Positions 1 to 12,493 of a stretch of DNA of 64,000 nt are shown here, piece by piece. This DNA comes from Epiperipatus broadwayi (taxonomy: Eukaryota > Onychophora > Udeonychophora > Euonychophora > Peripatidae), in the NCBI GenBank assembly GCA_028023455.1, contig JAQFVV010006220.1, positions 8,351,852 to 8,415,851 on the forward strand, read 5' to 3'. The stretch's first letter is position 1; every line of letters begins with the position of its first letter. The position numbers were made by a program, and so were the translations under genes. The notes under the pieces were generated by a model that made no database searches, was not told the DNA's origin, and saw only the letters and a list, made by a program, of their open reading frames with translations.

Positions 1-62
1 TTAATGCAGTGGTTAAGTGGCAGTCTCCGAAGCTCAAGTTCATGAATTACTTTCCAGTTCTA
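1..62 (+). repeat. tRNA-like SINE relic
   Basis: The first 20 bases contain TGGTTAAGTGG, a perfect match to the pol III A-box pattern. A weak B-box-like AAGTTCATGAATT follows about 25 bases later. There is no intact tRNA fold and no clear tail, so it is a decayed SINE head, possibly continuing from outside the window. Confidence 0.35.
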
Positions 63-2853
63 TCAAATTAACCAGTACTAACAATATGGGTTAATAATTT
101 TAAAATAATCTTTCTTTGAGAAAATTTTTTTATCTCATATATTTTTATTATCTCTGAATTTTTATTTAACAGTGAGCAATAGGGATAAAGCTTATTTAAA
201 TTATTAATATAACTTCAAAATATGAGCTGAAAATATTCTTACAATTTAAACCACCAGTATATAAAAGTATAAAGTGAACAAATTTAAAATGGTAAAAAAT
301 ATCTGCTTTTACCTTCTACTTTCTTCCTAACTTTTTACTGTCTCATTCTGTTTTGCTCTAACATACTTTTCTTTCTTATTTTTCCTATTCACTTTTGTAT
401 TTATTTTATGTTGTCTTTCCACCATGTCTTTAATGTTTGATAGTTATATTTTTTCATAGTTTTTTTCATTTCATTTTCTTTTATTTACTCTTTCCAATTT
501 TTTTAAATTATAAATGATAGTTGTTCTGTTCCTTGCAACTTGATTTGTTTTGTATTTTTATTATTTCCATTATTTTTATCTTTCTCCTAAATATCCCCTA
601 TCCCCACCATTTTATTCTTTCTTCAATGATCACTAGACAGCATTAGCAGAAGTGAGTCTTAATTATTAAGGCAGTTCTCTTAACTTTCTATCTTTTCTTC
701 ACAATATATTGCTTGACTTAAAATTATTCTGAAATGTAAATTAATAGGCAAACATAAGATAAACAATAAGACATGTGATGTGTCAAAGTTGATTTCTAAT
801 TACATAGAAGTGACAAAAGAAATAATGTTAGTGTTTGTGAAACTCTTCCATAATTCACTCATGTTATTATGTAAACCCAAATAGAGTTGTGTTATTAGAA
901 TGTACAGAAAGCAAGCATGCCCAAAATATATTATTGCTTCACCTCAAGCATTGAACATATTTTGAAGAAATGGTAAAATTGCTTCTTACAAATTGGTCTT
1001 GTACATGACTGGAGATCAGTGACTTATAGTTGCAAAAATAATTAGATTTTGTATAGAGAGTGATGGATCCAAGTTGACATCACTCTGGTAGAAGATGAGA
1101 GTATTCATTCTTATGCAATGATGGAGCCACAATGACTCAACAGATGCATGAATTGAAGATTAACTGGTGCATATTTGAACTAGTAGTAACTATTGTGATT
1201 CTCCTACTGACTTAAATGCATTCATATGTTCAGAAATATCAAAGTTAATAATTTAAATACAAAATATATTTGTGATTGGCTATAAATTAAACATATCACA
1301 GTCATAATTTGTAAGTATAAGAATTGAATATTGTTCTGGTTTGAAAATCAGGTAAACAAATCTTTAGATAATCTGGCAAGAATAAGTTGATATCCAATAT
1401 GGATAATGAGTAAGGGATGGTCTGAAGTTTTGCACTAGACAGTAATTAAAATTTTATATAGATTTAATGGCAAAAATGAGGAATGTGATGCAGATCTATG
1501 AATCTAATTGGTTACATATTTTTCAAACTTTAAAAGTAATTTATTACACACATACACTTTTAGAATATAATGTTTCCACTTTCTTATAAGTTTTAAAAAA
1601 TAAGTAATTTATTTCTATTCTTTTGTTGTATATATTTAATATACAGTGATTTTTTTTTATATAGCTCAATAGTTAATATTTTATATACATTTAAAAGCAA
1701 AAACAAGTACTGCATTACAGATTCATGAATCTGAATGTTTGCACATGCAAGCACACCCACCCACAGGTATATGGAGAGAGAAGTGGGAGGAGAAAGGGTA
1801 AGAGAGGAAACCAAAGGAGATAAAAAAAAGAGGTAAATAAGGGAAAGAAAAATTATATGTGGATATTATTTAACATTAATATAATTGCCAAATTTTTATT
1901 TTACTTTACTTTTTAAAAAAAACTAAAGCCTGAACATTGATGAAATTCATAAAATAATTATGTTTCAACTTCTTTAAATACTCTATCAATTATATTTGCA
2001 TTCATGATAATAGTGATAATTTTTTTTAATGTTAATATATATAAAATATGTAGTAAGGAAGAGAAAGAAATTTGTACTAATGACAATCTATTTATTTTAC
2101 AAAAATAATATGTGTGTGTGTGTTTTGAGAATAATGAGAGTATTTATAAGAAATAAAATTTAAAAAAATATTGCCTTGTGGAAATCCACTGTTTTTACAA
2201 TGGTGATACTGTATGACAGTGACACATGATTATAGTAAACAAATAGTAACTTTCAAGATGCACTACTGTAAAAGAATTGCATATGTGTAATATGATAAAG
2301 AATGGATTAATTAAATGAAATGAAGTCTTGTCAGAAGTAAATTTATAGTCTTTGCATTGCTTCAGACAAATAATTTGGTTTAGAAATAACAACAAAAAAT
2401 GGCAAAAGAATGTCCACAGGAAGTTAGAAGATTTAAAGAAAAGTTGGCTGGAGTAAATAGTAAAAAAGTCTTTAAATATCTGGCTGCAAAACAAAAGGCA
2501 TCTGCAATACTCCCTCATATTGAGTGATGAGGGTTTGAATAGTTCTTCAACCTTTTATTTCTCTCTAGTGAAAAAAGATGACACTCATTTACTAATTAAT
2601 ATTTAGCTGTAATGGTTGTATGGGATTACTTGAAAGAAAAATTAATTAGAAATTGGTATAACCTTACATTTACTATCATAATTGTCTAATAAAACTCAAC
2701 AAACTAAAAATTTTATTGGCTTTATTTTTATGATTAAACAAATATATTCATCATTATCATTGGTTAAATAGCAGATAATTTACTTAAAATTAAGTTCAAA
2801 AAGTATCATGTTACTGCTTAAAAGAAAATGTAATATTTTTCAAAGTATTTAAA
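63..2853. other. AT-rich sequence downstream of TRPN, no gene seen
   Basis: I see no splice-flanked coding segment or recognisable element. A pyrimidine-rich run occupies about 300-620, and simple AT and TG tracts occur near 2040 and 2110-2125. Reading frames here are short and lack codon structure. The stretch may be 3' flank of the TRPN gene or further intron if the proposed last exon is wrong. Confidence 0.5.
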
Positions 2854-3139
2854 GTACTTGAGTATTAAAGCTGAAACATGGAGCATGTATTAAATCTACT
2901 GTGCCTGTAAACATTCATATCAGTCTGGTGATAACTTTATAATCTTGTGATCTGACAAAATAATGTGTACATGGATCTTGTACATGACTCTTTGGCAAAA
3001 AAAAAAAGGGGGGGGATACAGATCTTATACGTGGTATTTTGGAAAGAATTACAAAGTTATCGGGAGGTTGATATGAATGTCAACAGGCACAGTAGGTCTA
3101 AGACATGCTCCATGTTGCAGGACTAAAAATAAGTAAAAG
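2854..3139. repeat. Fold-back MITE, copy 1
   Basis: The left arm (GTACTTGAGTATTAAAGCTG onward) and the right arm, ending near GTTGCAGGACTAAAAATAAG, are inverted repeats of over 100 bases each. The centre carries an A-run followed by a run of eight G. It belongs to the same family as the element at 3307-3608 but is more eroded at its right end. No coding sequence is present, so it is a non-autonomous hairpin-forming DNA element. Confidence 0.75.
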
Positions 3140-3306
3140 TAAAAAATAGTAAAACTTACAACATTAACAAAAACTTTTAAAAACAACATTTAAAATGAAT
3201 GCGATTTTCATAAATATGGTCGACTTTCAATATTAACAAACAACTTTCAAGAACGACATTTAAAATAAAATTTCAACATTAACAAGTTTTCCAAAAAAAA
3301 TGTGAC

Positions 3307-3608
3307 GGTACTAGAGTATTAAAACTGCAACACAGGGCATGTATTAGATCTACTGTGCCTGTCCACATTCATATAAGTCTGCTAATAACTTTGTAATCTT
3401 GTCAACTGATCAAAATAACATGTACATGGATCTTGTACACAAATACCATGTACATATTCTTTTTTGCTGAAGAAAGTCATATACAAGATCCATGTACACA
3501 TTTTGTCAGATCACAAGATTACACAGTTATTAGAAGACTGATATAAATGTGAACAGATGCAGTAGATCTAATACATAGTCTGTGTTGCAGCTTTAATACT
3601 CAAGTACC
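3307..3608. repeat. Fold-back MITE, copy 2
   Basis: The ends are GGTACTAGAGTATTAAAACT and its near complement (AGCTTTAATACTCAAGTACC). Arms of about 140 bases run inward past ATCTACTGTGCCTG and GATCTTGTACA. It lies less than 200 bases from copy 1 in direct orientation, so the pair could be a local duplication or two insertions. I could not find convincing target duplications. Confidence 0.8.
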
Positions 3609-4139
3609 ATTTAAATATACACTAAACAAACAATAAACGATTTTGATTTTCAAGTAATTTGGATAAAAATACATTAACTATATTCCAATGACACTTACCA
3701 TGTAATATATAACAGAAGTTAACACTTTAAAAAGAAAGCTTTCACAATATTATTATCACAGAAAATAGAGATCTGCAGTAAAAAATTTCACTCTGAAAGT
3801 GAAACCACATGATTGCAAAGTATGCTGGGATTTTCATAAAACTGCTAATAAATGTCTTTTTTTTTTAAAAAAAAAAAAATACATATTAATAATTATACTT
3901 TTATTAAATTTTTATATAAAATATTTGTCTGTTTCCTACATAAACCATCGAACATTCACATCCCCTTGTGAATGCCAATTATAGTGTTGCAACCTTGGAC
4001 ATTAATGAAAAGTATGACAAGTAACTGAAAATGTCAAAGTAATACAAAAAAAGATCGCATTGAAAAAAAAATCTTGTTGATAAAAAAAACTTCACTTACT
4101 GGCATGATAAGTGTTACATGATTTATGCCTGTCATATAA

Positions 4140-5830
4140 TGTGATTCTCACATAAGTTCTCTAAATGGATTTCAAACACCAGATAGTGTATGTACCATTT
4201 CTTTGTTAAAGTACTAACTTTACAACTACAGATATTGTCAAAGGACTAAGTTTACAACTACATATATTGTCAACTAATTTTTTTTTAATGATTCCATATT
4301 GTTTTACTGTTTCACCATTCCATTGCTTCCTGTTTCTTAGTGCTAATCTGACAATGTGCCTTGATGATCTGGGGTTAAAATGCTCACTCAGCTTGTTAAT
4401 TATTTCTTCATATACTATTTTGTCTGCTATCAGTATGCTAAAATACTTATTTATGACATCAATGACCCCTAGTCTCGATGTACACATTAATGTGGCTATC
4501 TTTTTAAATTATTCTTAATCTCATTTAAACAAAAAGAAATTTCTAATTGTATGATGTACAACAGCCATTGGCTTGCATTACTAATATTGAATTCTATTAC
4601 AGACTGACTAAGTGACATCTCCACTATTATGGATTCTCTGCTTTATTATTGGCCTTTAAAATAATTTGACTGCACTTGGGTTCGAGATAGAGACTGCACC
4701 AACTTTTGTTGTGTATTTGCATATATATTTTATATGGATACCAACAAAATGAGTAACGAACAGGAACTTAATGACAAACAAAATTTAATAACAAAAATTT
4801 CAATAAGCGATCATTGGTAGTAACTAAAATGAATTTAGCACTTAACCTCACTACATACAAAGTATTATTTACAGGAATAGTGTTCACTCAGCACCCAAAC
4901 AAATAATCCTATCCATATATATATATTACTTACTTTTGGGTTAAACTTTGACTCCAACAGTCTACCGCTCAAGTATGTCTGTGTAAAAATTTATCAAATG
5001 AATATATTCACAGTTCATTCTGTGTTTCTTCCTATAGATCCTGTTACGTGTCAAAAACAAAAGATCTGTGCGATCTGCTTTAATCCCTAACTGGCTGTTG
5101 GTACTTTCTGAGGCACGGTCTCTAGGATTGCTTTCCTCAGTGCATGAACTGTCTGATGCTTCTTGGATAGCTTCTCACTGGCTTCTTTCCAGACCTGTTC
5201 TAACTCCAACTGCCTCAAAATACCAAGTACTAACAGTTCACAATGAACATGCAAGTCAATCCGTAAAGCAAAAAAAAATCCTCACACTCTGTACACACTA
5301 TTTATATCACTCACTGATTTCCCTTGGGCATTCGAGTTTTAATTCTTGATCCCTATCTTATTCAATCAGTCTGTTTTCCCTCTGGTATTTTTAATTAGTC
5401 TTTTTGACTTCGATTGTGTTAAGCAAATATTTCTTATTAGTAAATCTCTCTTATTGTTTATCAAGCTGAATTTCTATTATTTGTTTTACACAATTAATTT
5501 CTATTGTTGATTTTAAGCAAATATTTCTTATCATTTACATTAAAATAGTTTAACTTTCTTTCAATAATAGGCTAATTAATTTTACTCTCATTCACCTTTA
5601 AATATATTTCTCTAAATATTTTTCCTTTGCCTTATCTCTTCTCTTTTTCTGGAATAATGCATGTTATTTACTTATATAATTAATTATTGGGTTTAAATTT
5701 AATATTAGTATGAAACATACCAAATATAGCTTTAAAAAAATGTTTTTGAATAAAGTTCACCACTAGAAAATTTTTATACTGTTTTCTTATTAAACTTTAA
5801 ATTAAACATAGGTCAAAATATATGTCAACA
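4140..5830 (-). mobile_element. Gypsy-type LTR retrotransposon relic: LTR, PBS, gag
   Basis: Read on the minus strand, an LTR-like region (roughly 5830 to 4710) ends in ACACAACA. A primer-binding-site-like TTGGTGCAGTC follows within four bases, and then a gag fragment. The same LTR end and PBS recur at 51940-51970, and a related LTR lies at 28500-29211, so these are three members of one family. A purine tract (GGGGGAGG) lies just upstream of the LTR near 5850. Protease, RT and integrase are missing, so the copy is truncated within gag. Confidence 0.65.
4206..4520 (-). pseudogene. Gypsy gag fragment
   Basis: An open stretch of about 93 codons contains KLSEHFNPRSSRHIVR, RNRKQWNGETVKQY and, upstream, ATLMCTSRLG. 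These match the retrotransposon gag core, where a LL..HFNPKPS block is followed by F..R.Q..GESV.EY. Gag forms the virus-like particle of the element. The frame ends after repeated TTGTCAAAGGACTAAG-like sequence that appears twice near 4220-4265, and nothing of pol follows. It is a fragment, not a gene. Confidence 0.7.
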
Positions 5831-5876
5831 AAGGGAGTAAATCATCCTCCCCCAGACTATGACTTAAAAACACTCT

Positions 5877-5990
5877 AAATTAGTCTTGCATTGGTGGTCA
5901 AGAGGTCAGCGCGACTGCCTTGCACTTGCAGGCCATTGCCCGGATTGCGGGTTCGCGTCCTGGCCGATGCTATGACACTTAAAAAAAAAA
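5877..5990 (+). mobile_element. tRNA-derived SINE with target-site duplication
   Basis: The body has an A-box-like TGGTGGTCAAGAGG and a B box GGGTTCGCGTCC, a tRNA-like core and an A-run tail. Direct repeats AAAAACACTCT flank it at 5866-5876 and 5991-6001, which is strong evidence of retroposition. The core is much richer in G+C than its surroundings, so it is relatively young. It interrupts a palindrome whose halves are CACTCTAAATGTTGAA-like and TTCAACATTTAGAGTG (6028-6043). Confidence 0.85.
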
Positions 5991-6043
5991 AAAAACACTC
6001 TTAATGTTGAATAAAAGATTTGTTCAACATTTAGAGTGCTTTT

Positions 6044-6987
6044 AAGTTTATTTTTTACTAAAATGTTTTTTTCCTGAGAACTGAAGACTATAGCATACAG
6101 AAAAGTAAACTCTATGAAAAATCAAATGAAATTATTTATGTACAAAAAAATAATTTTAATTATAAAATAATTGTAAAAAGATATGTATGAAATAAAGCTA
6201 AAATACAGCCCATTAATGTATACAACAGCATATTATTGTTATTTGTATGTTTCTTATTTGAATGGATATACAATATATTTATATTTTAAAGTATTTTTTA
6301 AAAATATAATATCAAGTCAGAAATATATAATTTCCTCAAATTTTATCAGTTCTCTCTCTTTCTGTCCTTTGCTAACAACTACTTAAAACTATAAGCCAAT
6401 GTTTTTCTCTGGAGAGTTCATACATCCCAACAGGAGTAAGGAATGTCTTCGTACAAGTTAAATTTCAGCATCTCCTTCTCCAGCGCGAATCTTATGAAAT
6501 AAAATTTATAAATTAAAGCAAAATGAAAGATTTGCCTATACATGTACATTTAGGTAAAAAAAATATATGATGGATTCATTTTATTTTTTCAAAAGACTTT
6601 ATATTGGGTTTACAGTAAGTGAGAATATTCTTTAAGTGATATAAATCTATCCAGCACATGTATAGGGATGATTCCCTGATGTCTATTAAAATTTTGTTTA
6701 ATACATGATGCAGAAACAGTAGAACATTAAAAAATTATAATTATTTATATTATTTACATTTTTACTTTTTATATATATGTTAACTCTCCTGACTTTGGCA
6801 GCCTCAAAATAAATTTTTGAAAATTTCTCTCCACATGGTAAATAATGACATGATGACCAGACTAATCTTAAGGAAAATCTGTATTAATTACCCAACTAAT
6901 AAAAATTGTCAACTAATTTCTAAGTTCACAATTTTTAGTCAAGTACCTGAATCTTTAACGTTAAAATTTAATGTAAAATCAGAAGTT
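6044..6987. other. AT-rich stretch downstream of proposed last exon
   Basis: No gene or repeat is recognised. On the minus strand this would be 3' untranslated or flanking sequence of TRPN. An AATAAA hexamer occurs on that strand near 6565-6575, but such hexamers are frequent in sequence this AT-rich and I do not assign a polyadenylation site. Confidence 0.4.
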
Positions 6988-7085
6988 TCAGTTTTTTTTT
7001 ACTCTCGGATTCACAGCTTTCTTCAACTTCTTTGTTCTGAGCTTCAAATAATTTATTTGAATTTTTGTCCATCTTGTGTCCTTAG
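6988..7085 (-). CDS. TRPN: Candidate terminal TRPN exon with stop codon
   Basis: A pyrimidine-rich acceptor (TTAACTCTCCCTAG) precedes two bases that complete an Ala codon with the single base left by the exon at 9470. There are then 31 sense codons and TGA at 6988-6990. The product includes KDTRWTKIQINYLKLR and a Lys-rich end. NOMPC tails carry a W-x-x-I-x-x-x-Y element near here (DWEAIAKKYRALVG), and W, I and Y fall in the same spacing. This is inference from phase, acceptor and a weak motif. An alternative acceptor at 7498 also fits phase but gives only 13 codons. A basic, short tail would make this protein's C-terminus shorter than the fly's. Confidence 0.45.
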
Positions 7086-9469
7086 CTAGGGAGAGTTAAC
7101 AAACACATATAAATCTTTCCCAAATAGAATAATGAATACACACACCAAGAAGAGTAATTTAACACAAATTTAAAGCAAACAATAATTATATATACAACAG
7201 AATTAATATAAATATTTGAAACAATATAAACATACATAATAAATTATATATGTGGGAAATCTGATATAGATATATACATAATCTGATTTTATAAGTAATT
7301 CTACTTCTAGTTTATTTGCATTTATAATCTATGTGGCCCCATTGGGCTCACTAAAAACATAAGATCAGGGTGACATGTAGAGTCTCTATACAGTTCATTA
7401 TCTGCAGCCAGGATTTAATTCTCTAGGATATGATGTCCAATAGTGTCTTCCAGTGCTTCACTTCCAAAGCTTGGATGATCTTGTAGCTTTATTTCCATCT
7501 TGAAGAAAAATGAAAATCCATTTTCTTTATTCCTTGCATAATATCTAGTCTGCATTATTTTTTCTGTAGTACAATATTATAACAAGGCTGACAATAATTA
7601 TCATAATTATTGATAATTTATCAATAATTACATCAAATTTAATCAACATGTCAATTAGTTTGTTAAAAATAGTTGTTTGTTTCAAAACACATTAGTTTGT
7701 TACTTTTAATTTAATTAAAAATCTCTCGTGCATAATTCATTTACAATTTCTATTAACAAAGCTATATCACTTCAATAATAAAATATTTACACTATAATTT
7801 TTTTTAAGTGCTTGTTATTCCACTATTAATAACTTAATTGTATTGTACATGTTATAATTTATAAGTATACATATTAAACAATCTGACATTTTAAATTTTC
7901 ATACCAATATTGTTTATTTGATACATTTTTAGAAGCCATTAGCATGTATTTGCACTTTATTTTAATTGATGTATAACTATTTTTTAAAAAATCAAAAACT
8001 TTATTTGATTCGTTATATAACAAATATTTTAGGGAACTTTGTCAATAGAATGATTATTTAGAAGAGTCTTCAAATGATGTTATGTGGTTATTACATTCAA
8101 CAGAGTAGCATTAAAACATTGATATAATCAAAGCTAAGAATTATATATTTTGGCAGAAATTTTTTTTTTTTTAAACTGTATTTTTTATTAATTCTGTTTT
8201 CCTTAAATTTGAGTTTTCATATAGCTAGAACAGGTGGCAGGCCTGCAATCAAAAACCATAATTTTTGGATATGATTGGGTAATATTATGGATCAATTATG
8301 AACCCAATTCCAAGGAAATGCAGATTAATAAAACATATAAAAAATAATACTGGTATTAAAAATATAATATTAATATTAAAAAAGAAAAAAAAGATAATAT
8401 TGCTATTAGAATTTTTTTTTTTTTTTTGATAAAACAATGGAATCAATACCAGGATTTTACTTTCAAAGGTAACCTTTATTAATAAAAGACCATGAAAATT
8501 GCTGTAATGTGTACGTGGATGCACACGGCCCGGCTGTCGAAAAGTTAACTATTACCCAGTAATCCCACCCCTGGGGCCCCGAAGTGAAGACCCAAATGCT
8601 TCATCTGAATAGGTGGTGAAGTCCAGCATTGTGCCAACCACTACAACAGGCAGAGATGTCCAAGGCCCAAGTTCACCAAGCAATAAACTCTCGACCCACA
8701 GCCGAGCCATGTCAAGATCATTCCAGATATCTCTGCCTCCCAATTAGCAGTCCAAATGGACAGGGACCACAATTGGTCTACCTACCCAAAATTGGAAAGC
8801 CAACTTGGGGAAAAACTAAGAAGTAATATACTTTAGAAAATGATATATTACCACTGGGTTATACCAAGCTCAGAATATTTATGTTTATAAAATATGACTG
8901 ATGAAAGTAATTACTTACTATACAACTGTTGTCCAATATACTGTGAAATAACTATAATTATTATGAAGCAATGTTTTTTAAATAACATTATTTTTAAATA
9001 AATTATTAACAGTAATGCATCATTTTTTATATAAATTAGAATTCTTAAATAAAAATGATTTGGAAATCTAAATATTTTTATTTACATAAAAAATTTGTTA
9101 ATTATCACAGTAACATGATATTGTTCTATTTGGTTTAGCACAATAGTAAAGTATATAATATGGATTATAGTACATTTAGAGTTATTGTCACAAAACTATG
9201 TAAAAAAATAATCCTCTTGTATTTAAATAAAAAATATTTACAATCAATGAATGTCTTTTTAACAATGGAGTAATTCAGAAATCTAAACATCTTCATTTAT
9301 ATATAAATTTTAATAATGACAGCCCCAATGATGAAGCATCTTTGTGCCCCGCACATCCTTGTCTCTCAATGTAGTTTTATGAAAATAAAAATTCTAGTGC
9401 AAAAAATATATATCATCTAATGATTTTTACCAATTTTTAACTACAGTGAAATATATTTTATGAACTAAC
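7086..9469 (-). other. TRPN: TRPN intron between the two tail exons
   Basis: The intron is bounded by GTTAGT at 9469 and CTAG at 7086. Apart from the GC-rich island at 8520-8825 it is AT-rich with homopolymer runs. A second possible acceptor lies at 7499-7500. Confidence 0.45.
8520..8825. other. GC-rich island of unknown origin
   Basis: About 300 bases stand out sharply in base composition from the surrounding sequence. They contain GGCCCGGCTGTCG near one end and CCCACCCCTGGGGCCCCG inside. Minus-strand translation from about 8743 to 8552 stays open for 63 codons (TSLPVVVVGTMLDFTTYSDE), and the opposite strand is also open for 65. I recognise no family, pol III boxes or terminal repeats. It may be a recent insertion of a retroelement end or a processed fragment. 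It is unlikely to be a TRPN exon because neither edge has a matching splice site in phase. Confidence 0.5.
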
Positions 9470-9622
9470 CTTCTGGATTAATTTGGGTATTCCGATGCAC
9501 AATATTCCTCAGCCAATGAGCTGAGGCTTGAGAAATATGATCGACAGATGGTGAATCACCTATTGAATTAGATTGTTTTTCTTGGTTTATATAATCTTGT
9601 GTTTGATGATTACATATTTTAC
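9470..9622 (-). CDS. TRPN: TRPN cytoplasmic tail exon
   Basis: 153 bases with acceptor ATTGTAG and donor GAAG|GTTAGT, phase 1 on both sides. The single base left by the core exon plus the first two bases here make a Cys codon, so the frame is preserved. The product reads KICNHQTQDY near its start and SQASAHWLRNIVHRN near its end. The latter resembles the fly tail, where QASP is followed by AKWLSKIKK, which follows the TRP domain at a similar distance. The middle is polar and Ser/Asn-rich, as expected of a disordered tail. Evidence is splice sites, phase and a short motif only, so identity is likely rather than certain. Confidence 0.75.
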
Positions 9623-12493
9623 CTACAATGATAATATTGTTAATATATATATACATACATACATAAAAACAAATGACATATAATAACTCCTCAATTCATT
9701 ACTAAATAATTAATATTATATTTAAAGCTACATTACACAAGGTAAAAAAATGCTAAAACTGGCATTCTTTTGAGTATAATACAGGGCATAAAGATCAGAA
9801 AAAAATTCTGATATTTTGTCACTCAGTGAATTTATGTCATCATTTCTGTTATTTTGATTTTTGATAGCTTATTTTACATTTAAGTAGGTACAATCAGTTT
9901 TATTGGTAGTCGCTTGGTTATTGATTAGGTCTTATGCTGAAGAGATCAACACTCTGAGCTAGACTGTAGATACTTACATTTGTATGTGTTGAATGTTTGT
10001 ATATGTTGAATATTGGAAATTAGAATATCTTAAAGAAGTAAGAAATTAGCAAGGTTACTATAGGTTATATTGAATTGTGTTATTAAATAATATATTATTT
10101 AGATCTACAATCAAACACATGATAAATTATGAGTTCCAGATTTCTCTTTAATCTGGTGGCATTACAACCACATTAGTCTAAAGTACCTGCATATATGGAT
10201 ACTGCAGAAAATACACTATTAACCATCACAGTATAAACTTATTCATAGAATAATCAAATCCAAATATATGAATTCACAAATAGATCCTCAAATAATTATT
10301 TAAATGAACTTGCAAATAACACTCACATTTCAATTCCCACTTATCTATCAGATAAAAAATGATTACTTTTATTTGCTTTCCAATTTGTTATATAGTAATA
10401 AACCAAGCATTAACATTTGAAAAGACTGAAAATTTTTATTTGCGGCAATTTTTGTTTTTATATTAATCAAACCAAAAATTAACTCAGATGATATTCTAAC
10501 AAGCTCTTAAATAATTTATGGCATATACTATTCACATAAAAAACAGTCTGGAAATGTTATTATGATATTTTACAAGCAAGATCGACAAGGAATCATTTAA
10601 ATGAACTTGCAAATAATGGCCACTTTTTTTTTATATATATATCAATGGCAATCTATTTGTCAGATTAAAAAAAAGATCACTTTTATATGATTTTCCAGAT
10701 TAGCATTGATATAAGAAAAGATCATCATTATTTGTTAATTCTTTTAAATTTTGAGGAGACATAGCTTATGAATTATCATAGTAACATTTTCAGACTTTGT
10801 TATTCTGTGAATAGATTTATATTATCAGTGTTACATATTTGAAAAGCTATGAGTTATTTAGCGGCTTGTTAAAATTGTTAGATTATATATATATGTGAAA
10901 GATAATTAATTATGCATTTGAGAAAATATTTGACTTAAAATAAAACTATTGGAAGCAGTTGTAGTAATAATCCAGATTTAATTGCAATTTTTTTTATATA
11001 AAAATAAATGTGTAGCTTTTTTAATAACTAATTACTTTTTGTTATTACAGCATGGACTTTTTTAATTTTCATCATTTTTTTAAAAAAATATTATTCTAAT
11101 TTTTATCAAGGCCATGTGCCCAGTTTTATTGAAAAAAATTTGTTGATATAAATATATTTATATATATATATATTATTAGATAAAGCAATATATAATAAAA
11201 GACTTAACTTAATTCTACAATTTTCAATTTACCAATGTATATACAAATAAATAAATAAAAGCCTTAACTAGCTTACAGTATAAGTGCCATCTTGAATAGG
11301 ATTTACAGATCTTACTTAAGCTATTTATAGTATTTATTTATATATTATTATATTGAAAATTGTAAGGTTAATTCCAGTGTTTTATATATGCACAGTTGCT
11401 TATTATTTTAAAAAATAAAATTAATTTTTTAAAAATAATCCCAAAAATATAAATAAATCTGAAAATAGATCAACATGAAATTCACATATTTCTATATAAA
11501 AAAAATAGATATTGATATTTCTCACTTATGGGAAAATATTTAATAATAGTAGTAATAAAACAGTGTCTTGCAACTTTCAACAAATGACAATTATCATCTA
11601 GGCTTTCTATTATTTATTATACACAAATAAATAATAGTAGCAGATCTCTCCATACAATATAGCCATCTAGTTTAAGTTATAGTAATCAATAGATACTAAA
11701 AAGTTTCTGTATTTATATCCCTATCAAGTACCTACTCATCTAATATTCTCAGACCATTTTCTAGCATCCAATGATTACTATAGCTTGCATTAAGTGTTTC
11801 TATTGTATGATGAAAGTTGCTACTATTTTTATCACTTGTGCAAAGAAAAGAAATTGTAGTCATGTAATATTTTAATGGTTTAACAGATATGTAAGTGAAA
11901 CAGTAAATTATTTAGATCTGACATGTCAAACTGGCAACCTGTGGCTCAACGTGATTTTTTGTGGCCTGCAGTGCTATGCAATAAAATGAAAACAGAACGA
12001 TATATTGCAAATAATAAATTAATTTTAAAAAACTTTAAAAAAAAAACTTTTATATTTAATTACATGAACTAAAATATATACAAAAATTGTTGGCTACATA
12101 CATAACTAATGTATAAACTCTCAGTTACACACATAGCTAAATATTTTTGATGACACACCTTTATGATGATGAAGCATTTGAGATATGATGAACACCAAAA
12201 CTGGCAACATTAATAATGTGCTTCTGAGAACATAAATACATTCCAGCAAAACTTTAGTTAGCTATTCATGTCACCAATGTAGCAATCCTATGTGCAGATG
12301 TTGGTTTTTCTTAAAACTGTAGCAAAAGGCAGTTGTGCTAGTTTTTTTGGCCTGATTGGTGTATTAAAAATTTCTGGGTTGTTTTCTTTTATAATTCGTT
12401 CAACAAAATGCAAGTAAATGTAATTGCAATATTTTAAAATTTAAATCTAAAGCCCTATTTTTATTACAGAAAATGCCACTTCCAATGCTAAAT

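Noticed and set aside
5877-5990. A functional tRNA gene
   Set aside because: Box A and B matches are present, but the cloverleaf is imperfect and there is an A-run tail with target duplications, so it is a SINE.
7458-7498. Alternative last TRPN exon after the acceptor at 7499-7500
   Set aside because: The acceptor and phase fit, but it gives only 13 codons with no resemblance to TRPN tails. The exon at 6988 is a better candidate, though neither is proven.
8552-8743. The 63-codon frame in the GC-rich island as a gene or TRPN exon
   Set aside because: There are no splice borders in phase and no recognised domain, and the complementary strand is equally open, as expected by chance in GC-rich DNA.
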